Positions 50,903 through 61,322 of a stretch of 64,000 nucleotides of DNA are shown piece after piece. The DNA comes from Metabacillus sediminilitoris. GTDB taxonomy: Bacteria; Bacillota; Bacilli; Bacillales; Bacillaceae. Under the pieces are notes generated by a model. That model saw nothing but the letters and a program-made list of their open reading frames with translations. It was not told the origin of the DNA and ran no database searches. Every line of letters starts with the position of its first letter. The first letter of the stretch is position 1. The stretch lies in NCBI RefSeq assembly GCF_009720625.1, contig NZ_CP046266.1, forward strand, positions 4,569,501 to 4,633,500, written 5' to 3'. The translations under genes were made by a program, and so were the position numbers.

Positions 50903-53167
50903 TTATACTTGCGGCTCATCTGTATATACACGTTTTTCCTTAAATGTCTTAATAACACCTTTTTTCTTCAATTCTTTATGTTTCAGCTCTACCCATAATT
51001 GAGCAGCAATAAATATTGAAGAATATGTTCCAACGATTAAGCCAACAAGTAAGGCGATTGAGAATGGTCGAATTGCCTCACTTCCCAAAATGAGTAAGGA
51101 GATTACTGTGATCGCAACCATTAATACAGTGTTTACTGATCGTCCTAAAGTTTGGCGCAAACTTGTATTAACAACCTCAACAATATCTTCATATTTTTTC
51201 AAATATCTTCTTCTTTGCATATTCTCACGCATTCGGTCAAACGTTACGATCGTATCGTTTATTGAATACCCAACGACGGTTAAAAGGGCAGCAATAAAGG
51301 TTATATCTACTTCAAGACCTGTAACACTAAAGAACGGAATAATGAAAAATGTCGCATATAAGAGAGCGATTACTGCCGACACAGCCATTCGCAGTTCAAA
51401 ACGTAATGTGACGAAAATGATTAAACCGACAATGGCAATAAGTAGTGCTGTTAACGCGTTTTTAGCAAGCTCTTTCCCAACAGTCGGTGTAACACTGCTT
51501 ACATTAGGTTCGGCTCCAAATTCATCACTAAAGTGATCTTTTAAAGTGGCTATTTCGGATTTCGACAAGATTCCTTTAAAACGCGCCACTGCTGAATTAT
51601 TATTTTCTCCCGAAATAACAATATCATCTGTCGGCAGATCTAATTTTTCAAGCTCACTAGCTACCATCTCTGTATTAAGAGGACTGTCAGAAAGCAATTC
51701 TACTCTTGTTCCACTCGTAAAATCAATACCTAGATTCAACCGAAGTATGAACAGAAGAATGATCCCTAAAACCAATATAGCACCTGAGAATGCAAAAAAC
51801 TTACGACGATGCTTCACAAAATCAAAGCGATCAAATTTCGTTGGTAAATCAAGGGTATCAAAGCTTTCTGAGATGTGATGAATGTCTTTTTTCTTGACAC
51901 CAAACCAGTTAGGCTTATTATTAAAGATTCTGCTGTTTACCCAAAGACCTAATAACCATCTTGAAAGATACACATTTGTGATAAAACTTCCAAGAATCCC
52001 AATGATCAAACTTGTCGCAAAACCTTTAACTGAGCTTGTTCCATAAAAGAATAGCACAGCAGAAGCTAAAAGTGTCGTTAAATTAGCATCTGTAACGGCT
52101 GAAAAAGAGCTTTGGTTACCTGCCTTGAATGCCGCTTGTATGGATTTTCCGACTTTGATTTCCTCTCTTATTCGTTCATATGTGATTATATTGGCATCTA
52201 CAGCCATACCAACACCTAAAATAAGAGCTGCAATACCTGGTAACGTTAATACGACATTCATCCAATCAAATAATAGGAGAGTCAAATAGCTATAAACCGT
52301 TAATGTAATTGTGGCAATAAAACCTGGAAATCTGTAATAAGCAATCATAAAGACAAAAACAGCTAGTACACCAATAATGCCTGCAAATACAGTTTTATCC
52401 ATTGCTTGTTCACCAAATGATGCACCTACTGAAGTTGAGTAGATTTCATCAAGTTTAACAGGCAGTGCCCCTGCATTCAGAATATCTGCTAAATTTTGCG
52501 CTTCTTCTAGAGTAAAATCCCCTACAATTGATACCGTATCCTGATTAAATACTTGACTTACAACTGGAGCAGAAATATATTTTGGTTGTGACTTTGTACT
52601 CTCTTCCACAAATGAATCTTTACCTTCTTCATGATCAAGCCAAATAACTAATACATTGTTAGGAGCTTGTTTCACAATCTCTTCTGTCACATCACGAAAT
52701 TTATCGGCACTTTTTAGCTTTATCGAAACACTTGGTTTGCCATTCTCGTCAAAAGTTTGTTCAGCACCGCCTTCTGCTAAGTCAGTACCATCCATCATGA
52801 GACGATCATTTGCATCACGGAAAGAGAGGTTTGCCTCTGTTGATAGTATTTCCCTTGCTTCGTTTTGGTCTTCAACACCAGCTAATTGAACACGAATTCG
52901 GTTTTCGCCTTCTATTTGGATATTCGGCTCGCTTACACCTAAAATATTTACACGTCTATCAAGCGCTTCTGCGGTAGCTGCAAGTGCCTTTTCATCAATA
53001 ACTTGTCCCTCTTTTGCAGGATTCACTTCATAAAGGATCTCAAATCCACCTTGTAAATCCAAGCCGAGCTTAATATTATTTAAAATATCTTTTGATGTTG
53101 TTAGCATCACACTAGTAAAGACAACAAGAAATATTAAAAAGGCAACTATTCGATTTTTTTTAATCAT
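50903..53167 (-). CDS. secDF: Fused protein-export membrane protein SecDF
   Basis: 754 residues, a SecD-SecF fusion with about 12 membrane helices. SecD half: IKLGLDLQGGFEILYEV, the P1 periplasmic domain, GVGMAVDANIITYERIREE; SecF half: LNLGIDFTSGTRVEL and VGYSINDTIVTFDRMREN. The aspartates for proton passage are in the two VDAN/INDT motifs. It assists SecYEG-driven secretion. The fusion is usual for Bacillus. Confidence 0.95.
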   Translation of the reverse strand: MIKKNRIVAFLIFLVVFTSVMLTTSKDILNNIKLGLDLQGGFEILYEVNPAKEGQVIDEKALAATAEALDRRVNILGVSEPNIQIEGENRIRVQLAGVEDQNEAREILSTEANLSFRDANDRLMMDGTDLAEGGAEQTFDENGKPSVSIKLKSADKFRDVTEEIVKQAPNNVLVIWLDHEEGKDSFVEESTKSQPKYISAPVVSQVFNQDTVSIVGDFTLEEAQNLADILNAGALPVKLDEIYSTSVGASFGEQAMDKTVFAGIIGVLAVFVFMIAYYRFPGFIATITLTVYSYLTLLLFDWMNVVLTLPGIAALILGVGMAVDANIITYERIREEIKVGKSIQAAFKAGNQSSFSAVTDANLTTLLASAVLFFYGTSSVKGFATSLIIGILGSFITNVYLSRWLLGLWVNSRIFNNKPNWFGVKKKDIHHISESFDTLDLPTKFDRFDFVKHRRKFFAFSGAILVLGIILLFILRLNLGIDFTSGTRVELLSDSPLNTEMVASELEKLDLPTDDIVISGENNNSAVARFKGILSKSEIATLKDHFSDEFGAEPNVSSVTPTVGKELAKNALTALLIAIVGLIIFVTLRFELRMAVSAVIALLYATFFIIPFFSVTGLEVDITFIAALLTVVGYSINDTIVTFDRMRENMQRRRYLKKYEDIVEVVNTSLRQTLGRSVNTVLMVAITVISLLILGSEAIRPFSIALLVGLIVGTYSSIFIAAQLWVELKHKELKKKGVIKTFKEKRVYTDEPQV

Positions 53168-53240
53168 TTATGTAACATTCTCCTTATTATAAGACTGATT
53201 GTTTTTTGCTATAGCATATGATGTTCGTACTAATTTTTAC

Positions 53241-53555
53241 TTAAGATAAATAATTAGCTTGGAATTTCTTCACAACCAAAAACGGCTTATCATAAGGAAG
53301 ATATTCAATGAAGTTTTTTAACTGCTGATCAAGAAGCATTGTAACTTTCGCACTATCCTTAAGACTATTAAAAGTCACGAAGGTCTTCATTAAAAACAGC
53401 TTAAGGCTAGATGCATTATTTACAATTTGGACTTTATGATCACGATCAAGAAGTGTATAGGATGATTCTTCTAATGGATTCAATTGCGCATTGTCTCCAA
53501 ATGTCAGAACAGGTGAAATCAACATTATTAAAATTGAAATACTTAATTGAATCAT
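53241..53555 (-). CDS. Small secreted or membrane-anchored hypothetical protein
   Basis: 104 residues from the ATG at 53555 after GGAAAGGCGGATTAAC; the frame extends upstream but without start signals. MIQLSISILIMLISPVLTFG is a signal peptide or anchor. The remainder (YTLLDRDHKVQIVNNASSLKLFLMKT...) is unassigned. Neighbours are secDF and ppaC, which do not indicate a role. Confidence 0.6.
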   Translation of the reverse strand: MIQLSISILIMLISPVLTFGDNAQLNPLEESSYTLLDRDHKVQIVNNASSLKLFLMKTFVTFNSLKDSAKVTMLLDQQLKNFIEYLPYDKPFLVVKKFQANYLS

Positions 53556-53750
53556 GTTAATCCGCCTTTCCAACATTTTCTTAATCTCCGTTATTATACT
53601 ATAAGAAGTAATAAAATCATATGAACTCTTCGTGTTATCTGTACACATAAAACAATTAAATCTCTTTATGCTCATCCTTAAATGCAATAAGAACCGGGTA
53701 TAGCAGAGGAAAAGGACAAACAAACCGTTACATTCCATAATCCTAAATAA

Positions 53751-53785
53751 TAAAAGCCACAGATTTATTAGGTCTGTGGCTTTCA
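53751..53785 (-). terminator. Terminator after ppaC
   Basis: Hairpin AAAGCCACAGA-loop-TCTGTGGCTTT followed by T-rich DNA on the minus strand. Confidence 0.85.
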
Positions 53786-53792
53786 CTCTAAC

Positions 53793-54722
53793 TTATTTTG
53801 TAAACGCTTCTGTTAACACAGGAACGATTTGTTTTTTACGTGATACAACACCTTTAAGTGTTGCTTGATTATTATCTAGTGTAACATTGAAAGCTTTCTC
53901 TACTTTATTTGCTTCTTTTCCAATTGCAAGGGCAACTGAATCATTCGTTAAAATATCAGTTACAACAAATAAGAATAGATCTAATCCTTTGTCAGCAATT
54001 ACTTTAGAAAGTGCTGCTTCTAATTCTGTTTTATGAACAAGGACATCATTTGTATCAACTGCATTAACTTGTCCAATTTCTACTTTGCTTGAACCCATTT
54101 GGAATTCTTTTGCATCAATTGAGATTAATTGTTCAACTGTTTTATCACTTAAATCAGCACCGGCTTTTAGCATTTCTAAGCCATATGTATTCGCATCAAC
54201 GTCAGCGATTTCTGCTAACTCTTTCGCTGCATCGATATCTTCTTGTGTGCATGTAGGTGATTTGAATAATAATGAGTCAGAGATGATCGCTGATAACATT
54301 AATCCTGCTGTTTCTTTCTCAATTTCAACGCCATTTTCTTTATATAGTTTGTTAAGAATTGTTGCTGTACAACCAACAGGCTCAGCACGGTAATACAATG
54401 GATCACTTGTTTCAAAGTTTGCAATACGATGATGATCGATTACTTCTAGAACTCGAACCTCATCAATATCATCTGCACTTTGTTGACGTTCGTTATGGTC
54501 AACTAAAATAACTTCTTTTGCTTCACCTGCTACTTTTTCTACTAAGCGTGGAGCAGCTTTTTTAAAGGTATCAAGTGCATATTGTGTTTCACCACTTACT
54601 TCACCTAAACGGACTGGTTCAGCATTTTGGCCAAGTTTGTTTTTTAACTCAGCGTACGCAATAGCAGAACAGATTGTATCTGTATCCGGATTTTTATGAC
54701 CAAAAACAAGTATTTTTCCCAT
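53793..54722 (-). CDS. ppaC: Manganese-dependent inorganic pyrophosphatase
   Basis: 309 residues, DHH family class II pyrophosphatase: [39 protein letters not shown] and the DHHA2 C-terminal [10 protein letters not shown] basic loop. It hydrolyses PPi with Mn2+. Monocistronic, with AAGGAGATCATT before the start. Confidence 0.95.
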   Translation of the reverse strand: MGKILVFGHKNPDTDTICSAIAYAELKNKLGQNAEPVRLGEVSGETQYALDTFKKAAPRLVEKVAGEAKEVILVDHNERQQSADDIDEVRVLEVIDHHRIANFETSDPLYYRAEPVGCTATILNKLYKENGVEIEKETAGLMLSAIISDSLLFKSPTCTQEDIDAAKELAEIADVDANTYGLEMLKAGADLSDKTVEQLISIDAKEFQMGSSKVEIGQVNAVDTNDVLVHKTELEAALSKVIADKGLDLFLFVVTDILTNDSVALAIGKEANKVEKAFNVTLDNNQATLKGVVSRKKQIVPVLTEAFTK

Positions 54723-54838
54723 AATGATCTCCTTTACACAATAAAATATATTCTATCATATCATAGTTTTTCTTGATAAAGCGAGACTTTCATTCGCTTG
54801 GGGTGACTTTTACCCCCGATTAGAACTTCGAGCATTCC

Positions 54839-54854
54839 AGGCAGATATCTGCCT
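54839..54854. repeat. 16-bp perfect palindrome upstream of ppaC
   Basis: AGGCAGATATCTGCCT lies in the 240-bp region between ppaC and the rocA terminator. A second small hairpin (GGGGTGA...TACCCCC) lies near 54799. Possibly an operator for ppaC. Confidence 0.35.
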
Positions 54855-54914
54855 ATTTTCTTTGTATGACATGAAGCTTTAGCGATAAGTATTACTGCCT
54901 GTTATGAAAGTTAC

Positions 54915-54956
54915 AAAAAAACTTCCCTACTTGTTATTGGAAGTAGGGAAGTTTCG
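54915..54956 (-). terminator. Terminator after rocA
   Basis: Perfect hairpin with arms AACTTCCCTACTT and AAGTAGGGAAGTT followed by seven Ts on the minus strand. Confidence 0.88.
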
Positions 54957-54961
54957 ATCTA

Positions 54962-56509
54962 TTAGTACATTTCAGAAATTGTTTTAGCTTGCATATGAAG
55001 AACTAAGTAATCAGGTCCGCCGGCTTTTGAATCTGTACCAGACATTTTAAAGCCACCGAATGGGTGATATCCAACGATTGCTCCAGTACAGTTACGGTTA
55101 AAGTAAAGATTACCAACTTGGAAATCTTGTTTCGCTTGTTCGATATGAGCACGGTTATTTGTAATTACTGCCCCAGTAAGACCGTATTCAGTATTGTTTG
55201 CAATTTCAATTGCATCGTCAAAGTCTTTTGCTTTACTAAAGCCGACAACTGGTCCAAAGATTTCTTCCTGCATAATTCTTCCATTTGGGTCTAAATCAGC
55301 TATAACAGTAGGTTGGATAAAGAATCCTTTCGAATCATCACCTTCACCACCTGTTAGAATACGACCTTCTTCTTTACCAATTTCGATATAGCTCATAATT
55401 TTATCAAACGCAGCTTTATCAACAACTGGTCCCATGTAAACATTATTCGTTGTTGGTTCACCAAGTGAAAGTTCTTTTGTGAGTTCAACAACTCTTTCTA
55501 ATACTTGATCATATACATCTTGGTGAATAACTGCACGTGAACCAGCTGAACATTTTTGTCCTGAGAAACCGAAAGCAGATACAACGATTGATTGTGCTGC
55601 TAATTCTAAATCTGCTTCACGATCAACAACAACTGTATCTTTTCCACCTAATTCAACAATAACGCGTTTTAAGTGGTTTTGACCAGGGTGAACAACAGCA
55701 GCTCTTTCATATAAGCGAACACCTACGTCACGTGATCCTGTAAATGTGATTAAGCTTGTTTTAGGGTGGTCAACTAAGTAATCTCCTACCTCTGCACCGC
55801 TACCTGGAATATAGTTTACTACTCCTTTAGGAAGACCTGCTTCTTCAAGTGCTTCAACAAATTTATACGCTACTACAGGTGTTGTACTCGCAGGTTTTAA
55901 TAATACTGTATTACCAGTTACGATTGGTGCTACAGTAGTTCCAGCCATAATAGCTAACGCGAAATTCCATGGTGAAATTGTTACACAAACTCCAGTTGGT
56001 GTATAGATATATCTGTTTTGTTCACCTTCACGGCTATTTACTTTCTTACCGTCTTTTAACTCAATCATTTGACGTGCGTAATATTCAAGAAAATCGATTG
56101 CTTCAGCAGTATCTGCATCTGCTTCTCTCCATGGTTTACCTGCTTCTTTTACAAGCAAAGCAGAGAATTCATGTTTACGGCGACGTAGGATTGCAGCTGT
56201 ACGGATTAAGATATTAGCTCTTTCTTCTGGATTAACCTTTTTCCATGTTTTGAAAGCCTCATCTGCAGCTTGAATAGCTTGTTCTGCAATTTCTTTATTG
56301 GCCTTTGAAACATAACCAACAACTTCAGCTTTTTTTGATGGATTAATAGAAGTGATTTTTGCTTCTGTTGTAATACGCTCACCATTCACAATTAATGGAT
56401 ATTCTTTTCCTAATTCACTTTCTACCTTTCTTAACGCCTCTTCAAAAGCTACTCGATTTTCTTCTACAGTAAAATCAGTAAATGGTTCATGTTTATATGT
56501 TGGTAACAT
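54962..56509 (-). CDS. rocA: 1-pyrroline-5-carboxylate dehydrogenase
   Basis: 515 residues, exactly the length of B. subtilis RocA. Aldehyde dehydrogenase fold with [49 protein letters not shown] (Glu) and [12 protein letters not shown] (catalytic Cys). Oxidises P5C/glutamate semialdehyde to glutamate with NAD+. The ATG at 56509 follows TAGGAGGAGAATCC. Last gene of the rocD-rocG-rocA operon. Confidence 0.95.
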   Translation of the reverse strand: MLPTYKHEPFTDFTVEENRVAFEEALRKVESELGKEYPLIVNGERITTEAKITSINPSKKAEVVGYVSKANKEIAEQAIQAADEAFKTWKKVNPEERANILIRTAAILRRRKHEFSALLVKEAGKPWREADADTAEAIDFLEYYARQMIELKDGKKVNSREGEQNRYIYTPTGVCVTISPWNFALAIMAGTTVAPIVTGNTVLLKPASTTPVVAYKFVEALEEAGLPKGVVNYIPGSGAEVGDYLVDHPKTSLITFTGSRDVGVRLYERAAVVHPGQNHLKRVIVELGGKDTVVVDREADLELAAQSIVVSAFGFSGQKCSAGSRAVIHQDVYDQVLERVVELTKELSLGEPTTNNVYMGPVVDKAAFDKIMSYIEIGKEEGRILTGGEGDDSKGFFIQPTVIADLDPNGRIMQEEIFGPVVGFSKAKDFDDAIEIANNTEYGLTGAVITNNRAHIEQAKQDFQVGNLYFNRNCTGAIVGYHPFGGFKMSGTDSKAGGPDYLVLHMQAKTISEMY

Positions 56510-56552
56510 GGATTCTCCTCCTAAAATGTTTTTCATAGTATTTATTGATGCA

Positions 56553-56804
56553 TTAATCACAACCAGATGGCAGTAAATCTTCCTCAATAACAGCAAGTGT
56601 CATCATTGAAAAAACATTATCACCAGGCTTTACATTAACCCTTGAAATGATGCCACTAACACCTTGTTCTACTTTTCTTATTGCTCCATTTGGGGTTTTA
56701 ATAAGAAATAAAGGTTCCCACTCGTAAACAAAACTTCCCTCTTTAATGAATACTTCTTCAACAATTCCATCAGCAAGACTGTCTATAATTCGATAGTAAC
56801 CCAC
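56553..56804 (-). CDS. Biotinyl/lipoyl-domain-like protein lacking the modified lysine
   Basis: 83 residues with the two-sheet biotinyl/lipoyl fold pattern: [18 protein letters not shown], then [18 protein letters not shown]. The hairpin that should carry the E(A/S)MKM lysine reads KVEQGVSG, so attachment of biotin or lipoate looks impossible. GTG start behind AAGGAGGAATAAACT. It lies between rocG and rocA in the operon; a role as an assembly or regulatory subunit is only a guess. Confidence 0.75.
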   Translation of the reverse strand: MGYYRIIDSLADGIVEEVFIKEGSFVYEWEPLFLIKTPNGAIRKVEQGVSGIISRVNVKPGDNVFSMMTLAVIEEDLLPSGCD

Positions 56805-56817
56805 AGTTTATTCCTCC

Positions 56818-58080
56818 TTAAATCCAGCCCCTAAATCTTGATGCTTCAGCTGTTTTTTGTACGCCAACCATATATGCCGCTAAGCGAGTATCGACTTTAT
56901 GAACAGATGCTGTTTGAATAACTGCGTTAAATGCATCTACTATTTTCGCACGTAGTTTTTCTAATACTTCTTCTTCCGTCCAGTAATAACCTAAATTATT
57001 TTGTACCCATTCAAAGTAAGAAACAGTTACACCACCTGAACTTGCCAATACATCTGGAACAATTAATACTCCTCGTTCAGTTAAAATTTTAGTTGCTTCC
57101 ATCGTAGTGGGACCATTTGCTGCCTCAACTACAATTTTCGCCTTAATATTATGTGCATTTTCAACCGTAATTTGATTTGAAATAGCTGCAGGGATTAAAA
57201 TGTCACACTCACGCTCAAGTAAATCTTTATTTGAAATTGTATTTTGAAATAAATTCGTTACTGTTCCAAAAGAATCACGTCGATCAAGTAAATATTCAAT
57301 GTCCAGACCATTTTCATCATATAATGCTCCAACAGCATCGGAAATCCCGATAATTTTAGCTCCGCGGTCTGATAAAAATTTCGCTAAGTATCCGCCTGCG
57401 TTCCCGAAACCTTGAACAATTATTTTTGCTCCGACAAGATTCATTTCTCTGCGTTTAGCTGCTTCTTCGATACAAATCGTTACACCCATAGCTGTAGCAG
57501 TTTCACGACCATGAGAACCACCTAATACAACAGGCTTACCAGTAATAAATCCAGGTGAATCAAATTCACGAATTCGACTGTACTCATCCATCATCCATGC
57601 CATAATTTGCGAGTTTGTGAATACATCTGGTGCTGGAATGTCTTTCGTAGGACCTACAATTTGACTAATCGCCCTAACATATCCTCTGCTCAATCGCTCA
57701 AGCTCTGGAAAAGACATATTTCGAGGATCACAAATAATTCCTCCTTTACCGCCACCGTAAGGTACATTTACTATCCCGCATTTTAAAGTCATCCAGATCG
57801 ATAAAGATTTCACTTCATCTTCTGTCACTTCAGGATGGAAACGAATGCCCCCTTTTGTTGGTCCTACTGCATCATTATGCTGTGCACGATATCCAGTAAA
57901 TACTTTTATTTCCCCATTATCCATACGTACCGGAATTCGTACTGTTAGCATACGCATAGGTTCTTTCAACAACTCATACACTTGATCTTCATAACCAAGC
58001 TTTGTTAATGCTTCATGAATGATTTGTTGAGTTGATTCAAGCATACCAACTTCTTTGCCTTTTTCTTTGACCGCTCCCAC
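56818..58080 (-). CDS. rocG: NAD-type glutamate dehydrogenase, catabolic
   Basis: 420 residues. GPTKGGIRFHPEV, KCGIVNVPYGGGKGGIICDPR (active-site Lys) and the Rossmann segment IIVQGFGNAGGYLAKFL. Converts glutamate to 2-oxoglutarate and ammonia. I start at the GTG at 58080, after GAGGTGGATTCC; a GTG three codons earlier falls in that ribosome site. In this operon it completes ornithine/arginine breakdown. RocG and GudB are hard to separate by sequence; the operon favours RocG. Confidence 0.92.
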   Translation of the reverse strand: MGAVKEKGKEVGMLESTQQIIHEALTKLGYEDQVYELLKEPMRMLTVRIPVRMDNGEIKVFTGYRAQHNDAVGPTKGGIRFHPEVTEDEVKSLSIWMTLKCGIVNVPYGGGKGGIICDPRNMSFPELERLSRGYVRAISQIVGPTKDIPAPDVFTNSQIMAWMMDEYSRIREFDSPGFITGKPVVLGGSHGRETATAMGVTICIEEAAKRREMNLVGAKIIVQGFGNAGGYLAKFLSDRGAKIIGISDAVGALYDENGLDIEYLLDRRDSFGTVTNLFQNTISNKDLLERECDILIPAAISNQITVENAHNIKAKIVVEAANGPTTMEATKILTERGVLIVPDVLASSGGVTVSYFEWVQNNLGYYWTEEEVLEKLRAKIVDAFNAVIQTASVHKVDTRLAAYMVGVQKTAEASRFRGWI

Positions 58081-58115
58081 GGAATCCACCTCATTTTCAA
58101 TAGTACATTCTCTTT

Positions 58116-59309
58116 TTATTTTTCTAATACTTTATAAATCTTTTCAATTGCCCAATCTAAATCTTCTTGTTTAATTATAAGCGGTGGTGCAAATCGAATA
58201 ACATTCTCATGTGTTTCTTTACATAAAAGTCCTTCTTCTTTTAATTGTTCGCAATATTCTCTCGCTGGTTCCTTCAACTCAACTCCGATGAATAAACCTT
58301 TACCACGAACTTCTGCAATCATTGGGTTTTTAATTTGTTGTAATTTTTCTTTGAAATAGTTACCTAGCTCTAAAGAGCGTTCAACTAATTTTTCTTCTTC
58401 AATAACTTCTAAAGCTGCAACAGAAACTGCACATGCTAGTGGATTTCCACCAAATGTTGAACCATGAGAACCTGGCTCAAACACTTCAAGTATTTCACGA
58501 TTTGCCGCAACGACAGAAACAGGAAATACGCCGCCGCCAAGAGCTTTACCTAAAATGTACATATCTGGTTTTACATCTTCCCAATCACAAGCAAATAATT
58601 TCCCTGTACGTCCTAGACCTGATTGAATTTCGTCAGCAATAAATAGGACATTTTCTTTTTGACATAATTCAAGAGCTTCTTTTAGGAAACCTTCTCTTGG
58701 AATTTTAATTCCTGCTTCACCTTGAATAGGCTCAAGTAGGAATGCTGCTGTATTTGGTGTAATAGCTTCTTTCAATGCCTCAATGTCACCATAAGGAATG
58801 ATTTTGATGCCAGGTAGCATTGGCCCAAATCCACGTTTATACTCTTCATTAGAAGAAAGTGAAACAGCACCCATTGTTCTACCATGGAAATTATCTTCAC
58901 AAACAATGATTTCAGCTTGGTTATTTTCAATCCCTTTCTTATCATAACCCCAACGGCGAGCTGTTTTAATTGCAGTTTCTACTGCCTCAGCCCCTGTATT
59001 CATAGGTAGAATCATATCTTTACCTGTAAATTGTGCAACTTTTTCATAAAATGCACCTAATTGATCGTTATGAAATGCACGGGATGTTAATGTTATTTTA
59101 TCTGCTTGTTTTTTCAAAGCATCAATAATCTTCGGATGGCAATGTCCTTGGTTTACTGCTGAGTATGCACTTAACATATCTAAATACTTATTACCCTCTG
59201 GATCTTTCACCCATGCCCCTTTTGCTTCAGAAATAACAACTGGTAGTGGATGATAGTTTTTTGCCCCGAGGCTTTCTGTCTTTTCGATAATTGATGTAGA
59301 TGTTGTCAA
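58116..59309 (-). CDS. rocD: Ornithine aminotransferase
   Basis: 397 residues, class III PLP aminotransferase: [63 protein letters not shown] (PLP-Lys) and [14 protein letters not shown]. Transfers the delta-amino group of ornithine to 2-oxoglutarate. TTG start at 59309 after GAGGAGGAATTACA. First gene of the operon, behind a sigma-54 promoter about 50 bp upstream. Confidence 0.94.
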   Translation of the reverse strand: MTTSTSIIEKTESLGAKNYHPLPVVISEAKGAWVKDPEGNKYLDMLSAYSAVNQGHCHPKIIDALKKQADKITLTSRAFHNDQLGAFYEKVAQFTGKDMILPMNTGAEAVETAIKTARRWGYDKKGIENNQAEIIVCEDNFHGRTMGAVSLSSNEEYKRGFGPMLPGIKIIPYGDIEALKEAITPNTAAFLLEPIQGEAGIKIPREGFLKEALELCQKENVLFIADEIQSGLGRTGKLFACDWEDVKPDMYILGKALGGGVFPVSVVAANREILEVFEPGSHGSTFGGNPLACAVSVAALEVIEEEKLVERSLELGNYFKEKLQQIKNPMIAEVRGKGLFIGVELKEPAREYCEQLKEEGLLCKETHENVIRFAPPLIIKQEDLDWAIEKIYKVLEK

Positions 59310-59367
59310 TGTAATTCCTCCTCTAATCGTCGTAGACCCTAATCTTTTTATCACTCACATAATTAAC

Positions 59368-59385
59368 TTGCAAATTCCGTGCCAA
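59368..59385 (-). promoter_or_regulatory. Sigma-54 (SigL) promoter of rocD
   Basis: TTGGCACGGAATTTGCAA on the minus strand matches TGGCACG-N4-TTGCA perfectly. It sits about 50 bp upstream of the rocD start. The divergent RocR is a sigma-54-dependent activator. Confidence 0.92.
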
Positions 59386-59600
59386 CTTTTTAATTAGCTT
59401 AAAATACGAAGATAAGTAATGAAGTAGATAAAAAATTAGTCGTCTTATTAAAAAAATTTGCTTTATTCGAAAAAAAATTTTTACAACTTGTTGCAGTTTT
59501 TAAGCTAGAATGAATCTAACGTTTTCTTATTGATAAGTTATTAGCCTTATAAAACAACTAACATTCATTCTCCCTTAAATTTCTTCTCACTATACATATA

Positions 59601-59617
59601 TGCAAGTTCCGTGCCAA
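59601..59617 (-). promoter_or_regulatory. Second sigma-54 promoter upstream of rocD
   Basis: TTGGCACGGAACTTGCA on the minus strand, also a perfect match and one base different from the first over 17. It lies about 290 bp upstream of rocD, inside the rocD-rocR gap, and is followed by AAGGGAG and a five-codon ORF (MLVVL). The region looks like a duplicated promoter. Confidence 0.85.
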
Positions 59618-59795
59618 CTTATGATCCAGTAGAATAATTCCATTTTTTTTTCGAATTTACGCTAAATTATTAATTATATGAAGAATTATTTGCCTATTCT
59701 ACAATCAATCTATAAAATAAATGAAAAGAATATGATACAAATAAATGATTAATCTCAAAATTCGTCAAAAATCCTTTACATTTTCCATAAAAAAA

Positions 59796-59812
59796 TAGCA
59801 AATAAATTGCTA
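59796..59812. repeat. Inverted repeat over the rocR ribosome site
   Basis: TAGCAA-ATAAA-TTGCTA lies directly before AAAGGAGAT of rocR. It could be an operator for autoregulation or a small RNA structure; unproven. Confidence 0.35.
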
Positions 59813-59826
59813 AAGGAGATACTATA

Positions 59827-61248
59827 ATGGAATCCAGCAAAATAAATCACCATTTTAAACAACTAACTACAATATATGAAACATTAATAAATGAAATTGA
59901 TGTAGGTGTTCATGTTATAAACGACTCAGGTAAAACTATTATTTACAATAATAAAATGTCTGAGATTGAATCTCTTACAAAGGAAGATGTCATAAACAAA
60001 GATTTTTTAGATATTTTCAGGTTTGAAGATGGACAAAAAAGTACATTACTTGAAGCGTTATACCACAATAAAGAAATTAAAAATGTAAAGCAGACATACT
60101 TTACAAAAAAAGGGAAAGCAATTACTACAATTAATAATACGTTTCCAATCTACGAAAATGAAAAAGTAATTGGTGCCATTGAAATTGCTAAAGATGTAAC
60201 AAAAATAGAGAACTTACTTAAAAATAATATGAATCTTAAAAGTAATACTCGTTATACTTTTGATAGCTTAATAGGTGAAAGTGATGCAATTAAAGAGGTT
60301 ATTGAGATTGCCAAAAGAGCAACTCGCACGCCTTCTTCTGTATTAATAATCGGGGAAACAGGTACAGGAAAGGAATTATTTGCTCAAAGCATCCATAATG
60401 GAAGTGAGCATTCGTCAGGTCCCTTCATTTCCCAAAACTGCGCTGCTATGCCAGAAACTCTTATCGAAAGCATATTATTTGGCACAAAAAAAGGAGCATT
60501 TACCGGAGCAACTGAACGTATTGGATTATTTGAACAAGCTGAGGGAGGTACATTGTTATTAGATGAAATTAACTCATTAAGTCCAATGCTTCAAGCAAAA
60601 TTATTGCGAGCAATTCAAGAGAAGTCGATACGACGCATCGGGGATACAGTTGATCGAAAGGTTAATGTCCGAATCATATCAACGATTAACGAGGATCCTG
60701 TGGAAGCAATTGCAAATAATCGTTTACGAAAAGATTTATATTACAGGCTTAGTGTCGTTTCCTTATTCATTCCTTCATTAAAAGAGCGAAAGGGTGATAT
60801 TCATTTATTAATCAACCATTTTATCCAGAAATACAATCAAATGTTCCAAATGGATGTCAAAGGGGTAAATGAAAATGTCATGAAAATTTTCGAAGAATAT
60901 GAATGGCCGGGTAATGTTAGGGAATTAGAACATGTTATTGAGGGTGCAATGAATCTAGTCGTAGATGAACCCATAATCGAAGTCTCACATTTACCATTTA
61001 ACTTTAGAAATAAATCTACACTAGCATCACATCAGGAATTCCCAATTGTAAGTGTTCACGATATGAAAACAGTAAATAAACCTGAATCAATTCGTCATTT
61101 AAAAGACTACTTACTAAATGCAGAGGAATATTACATTAAAAAAGTGCTTGAAAAAAATAATTATCACAAAACAAGAACTGCTCAAGAATTAGGTTTAAGC
61201 AGACAAACACTTCAATATCGAATAAACCGTTTAAACATTAACTCTTAG
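59827..61248 (+). CDS. rocR: Sigma-54-dependent activator RocR
   Basis: 473 residues. N-terminal PAS sensor (about 15-130), AAA+ domain with Walker [13 protein letters not shown], the sigma-54 contact loop GAFTGATER, Walker [11 protein letters not shown], and C-terminal Fis-type HTH ([22 protein letters not shown]). In B. subtilis it activates arginine/ornithine catabolic genes in response to ornithine or citrulline. It is divergent from the rocD operon. Confidence 0.93.
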   Translation: MESSKINHHFKQLTTIYETLINEIDVGVHVINDSGKTIIYNNKMSEIESLTKEDVINKDFLDIFRFEDGQKSTLLEALYHNKEIKNVKQTYFTKKGKAITTINNTFPIYENEKVIGAIEIAKDVTKIENLLKNNMNLKSNTRYTFDSLIGESDAIKEVIEIAKRATRTPSSVLIIGETGTGKELFAQSIHNGSEHSSGPFISQNCAAMPETLIESILFGTKKGAFTGATERIGLFEQAEGGTLLLDEINSLSPMLQAKLLRAIQEKSIRRIGDTVDRKVNVRIISTINEDPVEAIANNRLRKDLYYRLSVVSLFIPSLKERKGDIHLLINHFIQKYNQMFQMDVKGVNENVMKIFEEYEWPGNVRELEHVIEGAMNLVVDEPIIEVSHLPFNFRNKSTLASHQEFPIVSVHDMKTVNKPESIRHLKDYLLNAEEYYIKKVLEKNNYHKTRTAQELGLSRQTLQYRINRLNINS

Positions 61249-61277
61249 CATATGTTTTTCGTATTAAATCTCAATAA

Positions 61278-61308
61278 AAAACTCCCCTTGACCTTCAAGG
61301 GGAGTTAA
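61278..61308. terminator. Bidirectional terminator between rocR and the first yitT
   Basis: Perfect hairpin with arms AACTCCCCTTGA and TCAAGGGGAGTT between convergent genes. Confidence 0.88.
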
Positions 61309-61322
61309 ATTCCACCCTCTCT

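Noticed and set aside
53556..53786. 77-codon upstream extension of the small secreted protein
   Set aside because: No ribosome site at the far start, the frame crosses the ppaC terminator, and a good start with GGAAAGGCGG lies at 53555.
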